Positions 46,083-57,587 of a stretch of DNA of 64,000 nucleotides are shown piece by piece. Position 1 is the stretch's first letter, and each line of letters starts with the position of its first letter. Made by a program: the position numbers and the translations under genes. The notes under the pieces were generated by a model, which saw only the letters and a program-made list of their open reading frames with translations, was not told where the DNA came from and did not search any database. Origin of the DNA: Straminergon stramineum (Eukaryota > Streptophyta > Bryopsida > Hypnales > Calliergonaceae); contig OY987269.1 of the NCBI GenBank assembly GCA_963920665.1, positions 4,032,501-4,096,500 on the forward strand, in the 5' to 3' direction.

Positions 46083-46483
46083 TGTAAGGTAGAAGCACCC
46101 AAATGTAAGAGGAGTCATTTTTGGACACCTAAGAAACGACCTAAATCCAAACGCTTGTGGACCCAAAGTAGACAAGTTGGGATTCAAGAAGTTGCCACTC
46201 TTCCAAGAAGCAACCAATCACCCACACTTGATCCAAGTTTAAAGAGTGTTGCTTTTGGGTGTTTCCGTGCCCACTTTGGTGTTAGTCTAGTATCCACATT
46301 ACGTGCATCCAGGAAGTACTTTTCAAAAATTCATATAATATTCATACAAGCTCGAAAAAATACGAAACCACTTTTGTTGGTTTCCTAAATCATTTCCTCT
46401 CACACACATCATTTTTTCTTGTACACACCCTCTATATCAAGAGATCTAAAACAAGTGTCGCATTTGGGTGCTTCTACCTTACT
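46083..46483. mobile_element. 401-bp inverted-repeat element
   Basis: Ends are GTAAGGTAGAAGCACCCAAATG (46083-46104) and its inverse (46462-46483), 22 bp with no mismatch that I can see. The interior is non-coding. A diverged single end of the same type (GGTGCTCCCACCTTAG) appears near 55645. The target duplication is unclear. Confidence 0.75.
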
Positions 46484-46689
46484 TGGAACAAAGCCTCAGT
46501 CAGTCTTTTGGATGCTTTTGTTCGTGTTCATGGAATCCTACCATCATCATCTTCTTCTAGAGCGTGTTGCCAGAGAGTTCGGCACAGAACATCTGACTTT
46601 TCAAGTGATGATCCTCCTTATAAGGCAGACTCTACTCCATTTTGAAGGCATGTTTTTCATTTTTCAGGGATCTGCCTAGTGGGGGAAGA

Positions 46690-47044
46690 GGTAGTCACAA
46701 TTCCTCCACTGTCTCGGATTTCCATGGAGAATGGGGACATGCTTGTTCCAAGTTGGCTCTCCGCATGCATGTGGAAATGGAATATTCTTTTTTGGAGAAG
46801 TTTTCTCCACGCCTATTCTTCTCCTCCGGAGGTGAAGAATGGGCGAGGAGAAACTTCTCCAAAGAAGAATATTCTATTTCGGACTACATTATGGCTCCCC
46901 ATTGGCTTCCATCAATTCTCCACATCTCATCTTCTAAACAAACAAGGGGTGTCACACTTCCTTCACCCACTAATGCTTCCCATTGATTCCTATTACTTCT
47001 CATTTTCTATGGAAAATTTTGATGGTGGAGGAACTGTGACTACC
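46690..47044. mobile_element. Foldback element with a loop-free palindromic core
   Basis: Outer ends GGTAGTCACAATTCCTCCAC (46690-46709) and its near-perfect inverse (47024-47044) enclose a core palindrome, 46780-46827 against 46828-46874. The core pairs at about 42 of 47 positions with its centre at CCTCCGGAGG and no loop. The frames found on this stretch are by-products of the symmetry. A foldback-type MITE is the likely identity. Confidence 0.75.
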
Positions 47045-47370
47045 CCTAATTGACCAAAGCTCTATGTGTGAAGAAGTTTGAGTTGGATCTTCAACTTGAA
47101 ATGTGAGCCAATGCCATAAAGACAGAATCTTTGGTATGGTAAGTTAGTTGCATGTTTTATTCAATTTCATATTTTTGCATTGTGTGATTCAAATTTCAAC
47201 TATTTTTATCTCATGCAATTTTCATCAAATCCTTTTTTTGAAATTCTTAGTTTTGTTCCCAAAAGTTAGTGTGAAGTTTGAATTTTTTATAAGTTACTCA
47301 AAAGTTAGTGTCCATATGAGTCTTTAGTACCAAATTTTGACACTATTGCTTCATGACCTCTTTTCTATTA
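47045..47370. other. AT-rich intergenic DNA
   Basis: Nothing recognised between two transposon remnants. Confidence 0.45.
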
Positions 47371-48094
47371 GGGGCCATTGCAAGAAACACCAGTCCTATT
47401 TTCTATCACTATGAGAGTGACGCTTTTGTTATTTGCTATAAATTTTGAAGCACAAGTCCAATGAACATGAAATTTCTATGGAACATGTCTAACTTGATGT
47501 TAATCAGATACCTTCTTTTTTAGAAATTAAAAAAAAATCATTTTTTATTTAAAAATCATTTTTGTTAATTTGTCACAAAGTACAGTTTAGGGGTTTTCAC
47601 TACATTAGGAGTCCCCAAATTGTATGATCTAGAGTTGAAACTTTCATGGTCTATTTGTATATTAGGAAAGCATGTATCTACCAAAGGAAACTTGAAAATA
47701 TATTATTTTATGTCCTCCACACGAGTGCAAACAACACTCCCATTGCACATAATTTTTGAACATTGAAGATGGTTCTAATATCATTAGTTTATTGAAATCT
47801 CATCTTCATCAACTCTTCCCAAATGGACAATTTTTCATTTTTTAAAATAAATTAATTTCCTATTTATTACAAATTAAAATGTGAAAGTGCCAATTTTCAT
47901 GAGAATTGGCACTTTTCTAGTTCTCCTACCTAGAGAATTTTTCTATGGTTTTCCTTCCTCGAGTACCTTCTTCTTAAAGGTTTATACGTAATAAAAAAAT
48001 TTAATTCTTTTTCTAATTAAATAGTACTCCCGAAAAAAACAAGAGTACTATGGAAAACGCTACGCGAAACAGACGGTGTTTCTTGCAACAACCC
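47371..48094. mobile_element. Tourist-like MITE (724 bp), TTA target duplication
   Basis: Left end GGGGCCATTGCAAGAAACACC and right end the inverse of GGGTTGTTGCAAGAAACACC, each bordered by TTA (47368-47370, 48095-48097). GGG-starting ends with a 3-bp TTA duplication fit PIF/Harbinger. The interior has no coding capacity. The ends are unlike those of the MITE in chlB, so it is a separate family. Confidence 0.82.
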
Positions 48095-48097
48095 TTA

Positions 48098-49519
48098 GTG
48101 CAATGATGTGTTTTAAGAAATGAACTTCATTTATGACTTTTTGGCATATAACCCACAGCCATTAAAAAAATTAATTACCCATGTCCACAATAAATAATAT
48201 TGGAATATTGGAGGTGTAATATTAATAGTGGAAGTACAACATTATCAAGGAGACTCAAGAGTACCTTTGGCTTTCTAATAAGTAGGAAAAATTATATTTT
48301 TGAGATAAAAGAAATAAAGACAAAATATGAATAAGCTAGACATTGTCGTTCATTTTGTGCACATAGGAGTAGTAGAAATTTAATGAACATTTTGAACCAC
48401 TTGTTTGTGAAATTCTAAGAATTTCGAAAAAAGATGACACCAAGGTATCCAAAGGTATCAAATGTTCTTCCCTAGACATCTAACAATCTATTCAAGATAG
48501 AATAAAACAAAATATTGAGTACGATACAAGGAGCCCTAAGTATAATTTTATATTTGATATGCTTCATTATTTGTTTCTAGTATGGTATTTTTTATACTTT
48601 AAAAATAAAATTATATATATATATATATATATACACAAAAATAAAGTTGCACTACATGGTAGACATCTGGAAAAGACAATTTGATGACATTCTTTTTCAC
48701 CCCTAATTTGTACCTTCTAAAGATTATTGGAGTAACGACAAAACAAACTCTCCGTTTCTAGAACCTATTTGAAATATTGGAATTTATCATAAATAACACT
48801 ACAAGGGAACTTCAATTTTCATAAATGCAATCTACACAACCACAAAAGTAGACCAAGAGAAATGGCACAAATCAACATGATTAATACAAACAAATTTAAA
48901 TGTACTTATAATCAATAACTAAGCATAGTTACCATCATATAAAAATATTTAATTATATTGGGTTATATTGGTCAGTGAAAGGGGATCCTAATGCAATTTA
49001 TTATGCATTATGTGAATTCTAGGGAAGATTGTATTTGCACCATGTGAGTAGTTGTGCTACTTTGTGGCCATTACTTATCAATTGAATACATTTGAAAAAA
49101 TAAGAATGTAAACTATTGATACATAGAAGAGAAAATAGTGTAGTTTTAGAATTGTGGCACAAGTAGGGGTCCTATCTCATATAAAGTGCTAATGATAGGT
49201 GTTCCAAAAATTGACACTAGGTTCTAATGTTCACACCTTGTATGTCCTCAAAAGTAACACCATCATCCCAGACAAGAATCTAGATGTAACAGTGCTTGTC
49301 AATGATGGTTTTGGATGCACTCACCTAACATGTAGAAGTAGAAAGTTTTGTACCAATATAAAATTTCTAAAATAGTGCATTGGGAGTATGGTTAAGGTCA
49401 ATCTTGGACCCAAGGCAATAGAAATCTTTACCAAAAGACAAGATTCAATAAAACTCAAGGATTAGCAATGATAAGGAATAATAAACTTGGTAAGCCCCTT
49501 AAGAATCAAGTTCCATTGA
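48098..49519. repeat. Intergenic DNA with an (AT)n microsatellite at 48612-48632
   Basis: AT-rich DNA without a gene. A pure TA run of about 10 units lies at 48612-48632. Confidence 0.55.
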
Positions 49520-50446
49520 ATGACCCCTTTAAAACTAGGGTAGGGTACTAGGGTTATACAAAGTCAATTTTTAATGGATGTTTTAAAATATTGACACAAA
49601 ATGGGATCATTCACCTCCTTTATGGGAATTTAAAAAATTCCAAACGGATGCATGCATCAAAAGTTATGCTCCCTCAAAAAATTTGGGAACTTTGGGCAAG
49701 CCATCTTTGGACACTCTTTTGTCAAATGTCTCATCATCATTTAAAATTTGGCATGAATGTAACTAATAAAATATGGCATAAAATGTCCAAAAAAACAACT
49801 AATTATATCACATTCGAAGAGGAGTCAAATTTTGTTAGCTATATCAAGGCAATTTTAAAAAAAAAAAAAAAAATTCTAACTTCAAGCCCTATTATCTTGT
49901 TATCTATGAAATCAAAGTTATTGAAACTCTTTCCACCTATTCCAAATGTTAGTCTCTCACTTTTCTCTATTTGGATTTCTAATTGAAAACTTTCCTCCTT
50001 GTACAATAAATCTTCAAAAAATGACTAATACATTGTCAATTCACTTAACTTCCTTGCATTGCAAGGTGATTTAAAGAAAACTAGATTCCATATTTTCTTC
50101 TAAAATTTTGCATGAATGTACCTCATACGATTTAGAACTCATTAACTCAATAGTTTAGAGATGAAAATTCATCATGAGCAAAAGTTTTACCCCAAAAGGA
50201 ATCAAAGTGTGGTGACCTCATTTCACACAATTGAAAAAACAATTTTTCTCTCCCACATTAAAGGTTATAATCTTTCAATCCATGTTGTCAAATGGGATGA
50301 AATTTCCAACACATTTTCATAGTAGTCTACTACACTTCTGTACAATTGAAGTTCCAAATATATATTTGTATTTTATTTTAGGCAATGCACTTAAAAATGG
50401 CACTTTTTGATCATTTCTCTTGAAAAACATGTTGGTCCTTTAGAGA
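49520..50446. mobile_element. TTAA/CCCCTAAA element, family 1, decayed copy 6
   Basis: Degraded copy. The left end near 49520 reads GACCCCTTTAAAAC; the right end near 50438 reads GTCCTTTAGAGAGTAA. In between it follows the 56588-57143 copy (ACAAAGTCAATTTTTA, TTATAATCTTTCAATCCATG, CATAGTAGTCTA). A run of about 17 A at 49857-49873 and a 131-codon frame (49591-49986) fall inside; the frame has no family match. Confidence 0.6.
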
Positions 50447-50795
50447 GTAACACTAAGAGAACAAGACCTATCATCAAGATGTTTTGTCAAAAATGATTCA
50501 ATTTTTGGATCAATAGGTGTATTCTTCATCTCTATAGTGGAAGCATCCAGAACTATCAATATAAACAATTCAACATATTTTGAGGCACCTTTTATTAGAA
50601 TTTTTTTTATAGTATTAGCAATTGAAAATCATGAATTTTCAAAAAATAAATTACAATTTTTAGAAATGGCAACTACCTAGACCACTAAAATCGTCATATA
50701 GGTGGACCTAAAATTGAAATATGACAAAAGCAACAATCAAGAAATCAGTTTTAAGTTAGGGGACAAGTTAATGACATTGTAGAAGTACACTTTAA

Positions 50796-51740
50796 CCCCT
50801 AAAGGATCTAATTGAGTTTTTTTGGCAACGTAGCGATTTGGGGTAGCTCACTATGAATGGAATTTTTATTTTGTTTCTTTAAAATTTTCACGCAACATGT
50901 GCCCAGGAGTAGCTTTGAGGCCCAATAATTTTTATAACTTTTGAATACATGGTCAAAAAGTTATTGTATAATATATAGTATTTAGTGCTCAGCAGGCAAC
51001 TCTGGCAACAAAAAAACTTCTTTTAAAATCACTTTTTTTTTAAATAAAAATTTGAAATTGGTATTCAAGATTTATATATGCATAGAAAGCTTTGAATCAT
51101 TCCATTTTGATGTATGAGATGAAAGTTATGAGGAGTCTTAGTTGTGGGTAGTTTGTGGGTAGTTATGGAATCTCTATTCTAAAATTAAATTTGAAGATCT
51201 TTATTTAATTCAATTTTTAATATTTTTGGAAAAAAAAATACCAAAAGTTAGGGGTAGATTGTTTATTACAACATTAACACCATTAGGATTCACATTTTTC
51301 AATTCCATAAATAAATTGTTAACAATTGAGTATTTTGAATCATTCTCTACTCTCTACTTACTAATTTTTTCCTATATGTTGTACAATTTCAAATGATCTA
51401 AAAAATTTCAAGCATATAGCCAACTTGCCTTCAAGAATGAATCTAAAGATTTACAACCATTTTGGACATTTGTTCATAATGATGTGACCTTGTAAAGTGA
51501 AGCTGCCCAGATTTTTGCAAGGCAAAAAAAGGATTTTTTGTCACTTCAAATGCTAATATCTTGTAATCTACATGGTGGAAATTTCTGAAATTTTTTCCAC
51601 ATCTTCTCAAACTAATGTACTACAAGATCCTATGGTTACATGGGTCCAAAAATGTGTTTTTTTTCAAACTTGATACTTGTACTAGAAATAGCAGTTTTGG
51701 AGCTTTTTTGGTGAAAACATAGAGTCAAATACCTTCAACG
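50796..51740. mobile_element. TTAA/CCCCTAAA element, family 1, copy 2
   Basis: Left border TTAA|CCCCTAAAGGATC is intact; the right end (CCTTCAACGATTAG) is decayed. It is alignable along its whole length with 27511-28418 in the same orientation, with several small insertions such as the AATATATAGTATTTAG stretch near 50970. Confidence 0.75.
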
Positions 51741-51837
51741 ATTAGTAAAAGCCTAGGTACACTCTAAGGGAACTCTAGTGTGCATGAATGGGAATAGGGA
51801 CATTGTTGGGTGTTTCTTCCTTATTTAGTATAAAGGA

Positions 51838-52240
51838 GATCACCCATTTCCAATCAGCCTCCCATTCTTGCAGTTTAGGCTACTCCATTTCCAATCAAGT
51901 GAATTATAGGTGACAGCTCATGCAGCATAGGACCCCGGGGACAACAAAAATGTCCAAGAGGTGTACATTGAAAACTTATATGGCCACAATGTGTGCATTG
52001 GAAGCCTTACATTGATTTTGGAACCATCCTATGGTTTGAAATAGGTTTGTCTACATATCAAGAATGGGAAAAATAGAATCTTCACAAATTTTTTTTTGAT
52101 AATTTTTCTTTTAAGGGGAAAAATTGAGGAAAATATGAAATCCTTCATGAATCTATTTCTCTACACAAGGAAATTTTTTCCTGAACTTTTTCCATGCCGC
52201 AAGTAGGATGAATTGCTTAAGTGATCAGAAATGGGTGATC
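51838..52240. mobile_element. 403-bp inverted-repeat element
   Basis: GATCACCCATTTCCAATCA (51838-51856) is mirrored by TGATCAGAAATGGGTGATC (52222-52240), 17 of 19 positions. The flanks allow a TAA duplication if the element starts two to three bases further out (AGGAGATC.../...GATCATCC). Non-coding. Probably another small PIF/Harbinger-type MITE. Confidence 0.6.
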
Positions 52241-52440
52241 ATCCTAATAGTACTCTTGAAAGTCATCAATCAACCTCTTCTTGGCCTAAACAGCCTTCCA
52301 ATATTCGCAGAGAATGGAGAACTTCTAAACTGAAGGTATTCTTTCATTTGTTTCAAAACTGTAAAACCAAAAAAACTAAAGCTACTTTTTATGAACCAAA
52401 CAAATGATCTTTATCCTTTGGTTTGATTGTTAGGTCCTCA

Positions 52441-53115
52441 TCATCAGAAAAGTTGGGCCAGATTGTTTTGGTGCTATTTTGACACCAAAAGTTGCATACA
52501 AGTCATCTTAGTGTCATTTTATCCATACTAGGTTGGTATGGAGGTTGGCACCAAATTAACTTAATTGCATTTCAATGCACCATTGTGGCACATTGTTCAC
52601 ATGTCTTGAAGTTCTTGATGATGGCTCTCTATCTCTAGGGCTCTGCCTTGGGTTTTCCATCATTTGTTCTTGGTCTCTTCTTGGAATAAACTCCGGATTT
52701 CACAAAAAAAATGTACTTTCATGAGAAATAAAATAAACACTAGATGTGGAATACATCAGAAAAGTTGGGCTAGATTGTTTTGGTGCCATTTTGACACCAA
52801 AGGCCGCATATAGGTCATTTTAGTGTCATTTTATCCATGCTAGATTGGTATGGAGGTTGGCACCTAATTAACTTAATTGCATTTCAATGCACCATCGTGG
52901 CACCATGTTCACATGCCTTGAAGTTCCCGATGTACATCAGAAAAGTTGGGCCAGATTGTTTTGATGCCATTTTGACACTAAAGGCATTATACAGTTATTT
53001 TAGTGTCATTTTATCCATACTAGGTTGGTATGGAGGTTGGCACCAAATTAATATAATTACACTTCAATGCACCATTGTGGCACCATGTTCACATGCCTTA
53101 AAGTTCCTGATGTAC
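52441..53115. repeat. 181-bp repeat, three copies, two in tandem
   Basis: CATCAGAAAAGTTGGGCC begins copies at 52441, 52754 and 52935. Each runs through TTTTGACAC, TTTAGTGTCATTTTATCCAT, GGTATGGAGGTTGGCACC and CACCATGTTCACATG. Copies 2 and 3 abut head to tail with a period of 181; copy 1 is separated by about 130 bp of unrelated sequence ending in an A run. The 132-codon frame at 52837-53235 exists only because the period keeps a frame open. Confidence 0.85.
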
Positions 53116-53162
53116 TTCATGCAAGAATGTACGGTTGCAATGCTGTTGGCATTGGGTTTTCT

Positions 53163-53480
53163 TTTTCTTTTTTTTAAACACATGGACAATTTCCATTACA
53201 AGGGGAAACAATTGGCATTGGGTTTGAGGCCATAGCACAGGAGAAGAATAAAAAAATGCAGTACTTTTATTAGTCCGACAGCAAGCAAAGGGCTTCCAAA
53301 GAATCTGGTATTCTGGTCTTTATCATAAGATAGCCCACAAACTTTTTTACAGTATTGAGTTTGTTTGTTTGTTTTGTTTTTGTTTTTTTGAAACATATGG
53401 CCTTCGTATTGAGTTTTTATTGTTGAAACAAATGGACAATTCCCATTGATAAGAGGAAACAGTACATAAAACCAAAGGAC
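53163..53480 (-). mobile_element. Short LINE-like 3' tails, minus strand
   Basis: A T run at about 53163-53175 followed by CACATGGACAATTTCCATTAC, and again ACAAATGGACAATTCCCATTG near 53430, resemble the reversed 3' end of the LINE at 16893-17117. Only short pieces are present. They are probably 5'-truncated insertions or SINE-like elements sharing the LINE tail. Confidence 0.5.
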
Positions 53481-54302
53481 AGAGTACTTGGCAAAAATTT
53501 TACTTTTTGCAATTTCAAGAGAACTAAACATAGTATTGAGTTTTCTTTTCATTAGTTACAATTAGTTGCATTTTTGATTAAATATAAATATTTGGCCTTC
53601 AGTTGTTCTCTGCTAGAGAGACGCCCATCCATTGGCAATTAGGCAACACCCTTAAAAAACCTAAGTAATCCGGGTTTCAAATAATAATTGAAAAAAAGTA
53701 CAAGTAAGAGGCACTACTTGATTTTTGCAATCTCTTCTTTGGATACAATCTGTGCTAAGGGAGAAACACCCAGTAGCATCCATGATCCCATCCTTGAACC
53801 CTAGATATGGCAGTATGCTCTTAAAGTGACTGTTTAAGAGCTGGTTGATCTTCCTGATGGTTCTTAGATGCATGAAATTATTTTTCCTTATTTTTCACTT
53901 GAAGAAAAATTGATGTGGAATCTAACCCAAGTGGTTTCATATTTTTCGGAGCATTTTTGAATTACTTATGAATTTTCAAAGAATTCTGTAGTAGGCACCT
54001 ATTTGTGATCATAGGCCTTGCGAAAACCACACATACGCAGTCTGAAAAAAGATATGGCTTGACCAAAAACAAGCACTGCAACATTCAGAAAGCAATACAC
54101 AAGGTTCTTAAATGCAACCATTACTAAACTTAAACAGACCCTAAATTTTTTTAACATTTATAAAAAGGCAATTGGGAAATCAATTTTCATTTAGAAAAAT
54201 TAAGTGCACACCTCTTGGCTTTGAAATGGATCCTCTCTGACTCTTATTCCATCCATTGGCAAAGTATGAATCATCTCTTGACAAATCTTAATTATGCTTT
54301 AA
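53481..54302. other. Intergenic DNA
   Basis: No gene recognised; the 53661-53873 minus-strand frame has no match to a family that I know. Confidence 0.45.
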
Positions 54303-55221
54303 CCCCTAAAGGATCATTGTCTCGTTGAAGGACAAAATAGATTTTCGGAAGGTTCCTATGACTTCAATTTTTAGTGAATTTTTCTGAAACTTTCCCACAA
54401 GATAGAAAAATTGATTAGCTTCTTGAGAATATACTTTTTATTTCAATCGGTGCCTAGGAGCAAAAGTTATGCCCTCTTAAACATAATTTACATGTCACCG
54501 GGCAGAAAAATAAATCCACAAAAAATTAGAAAAAAAATTGATTTTTTTTTCTCATAGATTATATTTTTATCAACATTTGAATCTTTGATTCATTCCATTT
54601 GGATAAGTGATGTGAAAGTTATGAACAATCTTGTTTTTCAGGCAATCTAAGCATCTTCTTGAAAAAATAACTCGTAGGATTCATTTCTGAATCCAATTTT
54701 CACAATTTTTCGAAAAAATTGTTTGACAAAGTTAAGTTTGTTTGCTAGAACAATCTCACCATTGGGATTACTAAGTTTCAATCCCATCTTAGAGCTATTA
54801 ACGATTTAGTTTTTCATGCAATCTTGGACCTACTCCTACTTAACAATTTTTTAGAGGATGAAAATCAAGAGTTTTTCTTTTGAATTTTTTTTCCTAGAAT
54901 ATCAACTCAATTCTTCAACAATTTTTTTTTTTAATTCATAGTTCATGGTGCAAAAAATTTCAACAAAAGGTGGTCAAAGTCCTTTGAAATTGCAGGCCAG
55001 TGTTCAAAAAATCTTCTTTATCCAACTTTGAATGCTAATATCTCTCAATCTATGTAGTCAAAATTCATGAAATTCTTACCACATGGTCTAAGACAAGTAA
55101 AGTACAAGATCCTTTGGTTAGATTTTTTTTAAGTATTTTTTTTGGATTTTATGGGTGAACGTAGCAGAAATGGCAGTTTTGAGTGGTTTTTGACAGAAAA
55201 ATGGCCTTGGTCCTTTAGGGG
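54303..55221. mobile_element. TTAA/CCCCTAAA element, family 1, copy 3 (919 bp)
   Basis: Both termini are intact: TTAA|CCCCTAAAGGATC at the left (TTAA 54299-54302) and GGTCCTTTAGGGG|TTAA at the right (TTAA 55222-55225). Its interior gives the uninterrupted version of the sequence into which copy 4 inserted in copy 5. Non-coding. Confidence 0.85.
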
Positions 55222-55699
55222 TTAAAATTTGTGACAATCCATTTTAAAACCATTGACTGCCCATTTTAGAGGGGCCTATTGCATTGTTTGAAGAAGATGG
55301 TCACAATAAGAGCAGACTACCCTATCACTAACTGTGTCCATAGAGTGTAGTTAATGTGCCCTCCATATGTTTAATTCTAATTGGCTGACACATGTGAAGG
55401 ACACATACTTAACTGCGATTCGATGACAATTGATTTTTGCAGAGTTCCAATTTGGGTCCACCTTCGTGACACATTTAGTAATCTAGAGAGCCAACACTTT
55501 GAAAAATCATAGAAATTACATACAACATCCAAAAAATCTATTTTTTTTAATGTTCATGATTTTCACTTGCTAATACTACATAAATATAATTTATAAGAAA
55601 AGATGCCTCTAACTATGTTGAATTACTTATATTGACGCTTTTGGGTGCTCCCACCTTAGTGTATTTGGTGCTTCAAGCATATTGTGGTCATTAATCCAT
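55222..55699. other. Intergenic DNA
   Basis: No gene; includes a lone GCTTTTGGGTGCTCCCACCT terminus near 55638 related to the 46083-46483 element. Confidence 0.4.
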
Positions 55700-57583
55700 A
55701 AAGTTTCATGTATCCCTTCAAAAGATACCTAAAGGTTTGGGCAGGTTCTTATGATTTCAAATTTTGGCATGATTTTTTAAAACTTTTGAGGAAGATGTGA
55801 AAACACATTAGTTGGGGGAAGGAGATTTCCTATTTATTTCAATCAATGTCCAAGAGCAAAAGTTATGCCACTCGAAGCCCCAAAGTAATTTGTACATGCA
55901 AAAATTATAAATAAATAAAATTAAAATATATTTTAAATTTTTTTTTCTCATGGATTATATTTTTGTCTAGGGTAGGAGGCTCGAACTTTGCTCATGCATT
56001 TAGAATCGCCCCTACTTTAGCTTTGAGATGGACATGAGATGGTTCTTAAATCAACCTCTATAGTCATTTGAATGGATCAAGAAAAAAAGTAAAATTTGTT
56101 GCAAGAGCCAATCATTGTCCTTGCTTTCCCCATTTTTCTTTAAAGCTTCAAGTGAACAATTTATGGAAGACCTAGTGTCATAAATAGAGGCCTATGACAC
56201 AAAAGTTTGAAAATTCATAACTAATTCAATAATGCTTCAAAAAAATATGAAACCACTTGTGTTACATTCTACATCTATATCTCTTTGTCTGAAAAATTAA
56301 CTAAAAATATTCCCATGAAAAGATGTACATGAAAAAGTAGACCAACACTTAGATGAGTAGTTTATGAGCCTACTACCTTACATAGAAAACTTTGAATCAT
56401 TTCATTTCGAATAGTGATGTGAGAGTTGTAGAGCTTCTTGTCTTTTTGAAAATCATTGCATCTTCTCGAGAAAATAATTTAATGGATTCATTTTTCACAA
56501 TTTTCAAAAACAAAAGATCCACAAGGTTCAATTTGTTTACTAGAATAATCTTACCATTGGAATTAGCGTATTTCAATTCCATCTTAACCCCTGAAGGATA
56601 GTTGGCCATTGAACGGACAATTGAAAATCTAGGTAAGTTCCTATAAAGTCAATTTTGGTTAGATGTTCTTCAAATTTTGACACAAGGTGTGAAGATGTAC
56701 CCTCTAGGTGGGAAATTTTATTTATTTTTATTAGGTGCCTGGATCAAAATTTATGTTGCCTTGAACTTTTTGCAACTGCGAGCAACATGTGCAAAATACA
56801 TCCTCTACTTCTGAAATTTTGGTAGGTATGCTAAGTACATGATACAAGATGCATATGTCATAAAAAATAACCATGTGCAGTGTAAAAATCTTACTTTAGA
56901 AGGAGTTAAAGGTTGTTGCCCCTGATGGGCAAGGTTGAAGAAAACCTTTTACTAACTTCAAATGTTATAATCTTTCAGTCTATGCAGTCAAAGTTTCTAA
57001 AATATTTTTCACACATTCCCATAGTAGTCTAGTACAAATAAGTACACTTTAATTTTGAAAAAAAAAATTATTTTTTCTCATTGCCTTAAAAAGTGGTAGT
57101 TTTCCACAATTTCTACCAAAAATATGCCTCTGGGCTTTAGGGATTAAAGCTATGAACAAATTGATTTTTCCTTAAATCTTGTACCAACTTCTATTTAACA
57201 ATATATTAAAGAATAAAAATCAATTTATTTTATTTTTGAATATTTTTCCTACAATTTCAATTCAAATCTTTAATATATGAAATTAGAAATTCAAAGTCTA
57301 TATTGCAAAAAATTTAGATTAAGAAGATTGAAAGTCTTCTAATCCAGTCATATAAGGTGCAAAAAAAGATGTATCCTTTACTTTACACATAAATATCTTG
57401 TAATCTATGCAGTCAAAATTTTTGAAATTTTTTCCACACATTTTTATACAAGTCTAGTGCAAGATCCAATATATTTCGATATGAAAAAAAAATCAATTAA
57501 TTAATTTTTTTGCTCTTTGCAATAGAAATGACAATTCTGAGTGATTTTTTCATGACAAATGGTATTGGGATTGCAGCTAGGGG
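55700..57583. mobile_element. TTAA/CCCCTAAA element, family 1, copy 5 (host of a nested copy)
   Basis: Left part (about 55700-56587) and right part (57144-57583) together follow copy 3. The right end is CAGCTAGGGG|TTAA (TTAA 57584-57587); the left end is decayed. The interruption is copy 4. Confidence 0.7.
56588..57143. mobile_element. TTAA/CCCCTAAA element, family 1, copy 4 (556 bp), nested
   Basis: Inserted in copy 5 between TTAA 56584-56587 and TTAA 57144-57147. Ends are CCCCTGAAGGATA and GGGCTTTAGGGA. Comparing with copy 3, the empty site reads ATCTTAGAGC against ATCTT[insertion]AAAGC, so only the TTAA (or a 3-bp part of it) was duplicated. It is shorter than the other copies, so it is an internal-deletion derivative. 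Confidence 0.8.
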
Positions 57584-57587
57584 TTAA

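Noticed and set aside
46419..47053. Overlapping frames of 86-124 codons
   Set aside because: They arise from the symmetric foldback element and resemble no protein.
49591..49986. 131-codon frame
   Set aside because: It lies within a decayed non-coding transposon copy; its homologous copies have no open frame.
52837..53235. 132-codon frame with internal repeats
   Set aside because: Product of the 181-bp tandem repeat; the third copy at 52441 does not keep the frame.
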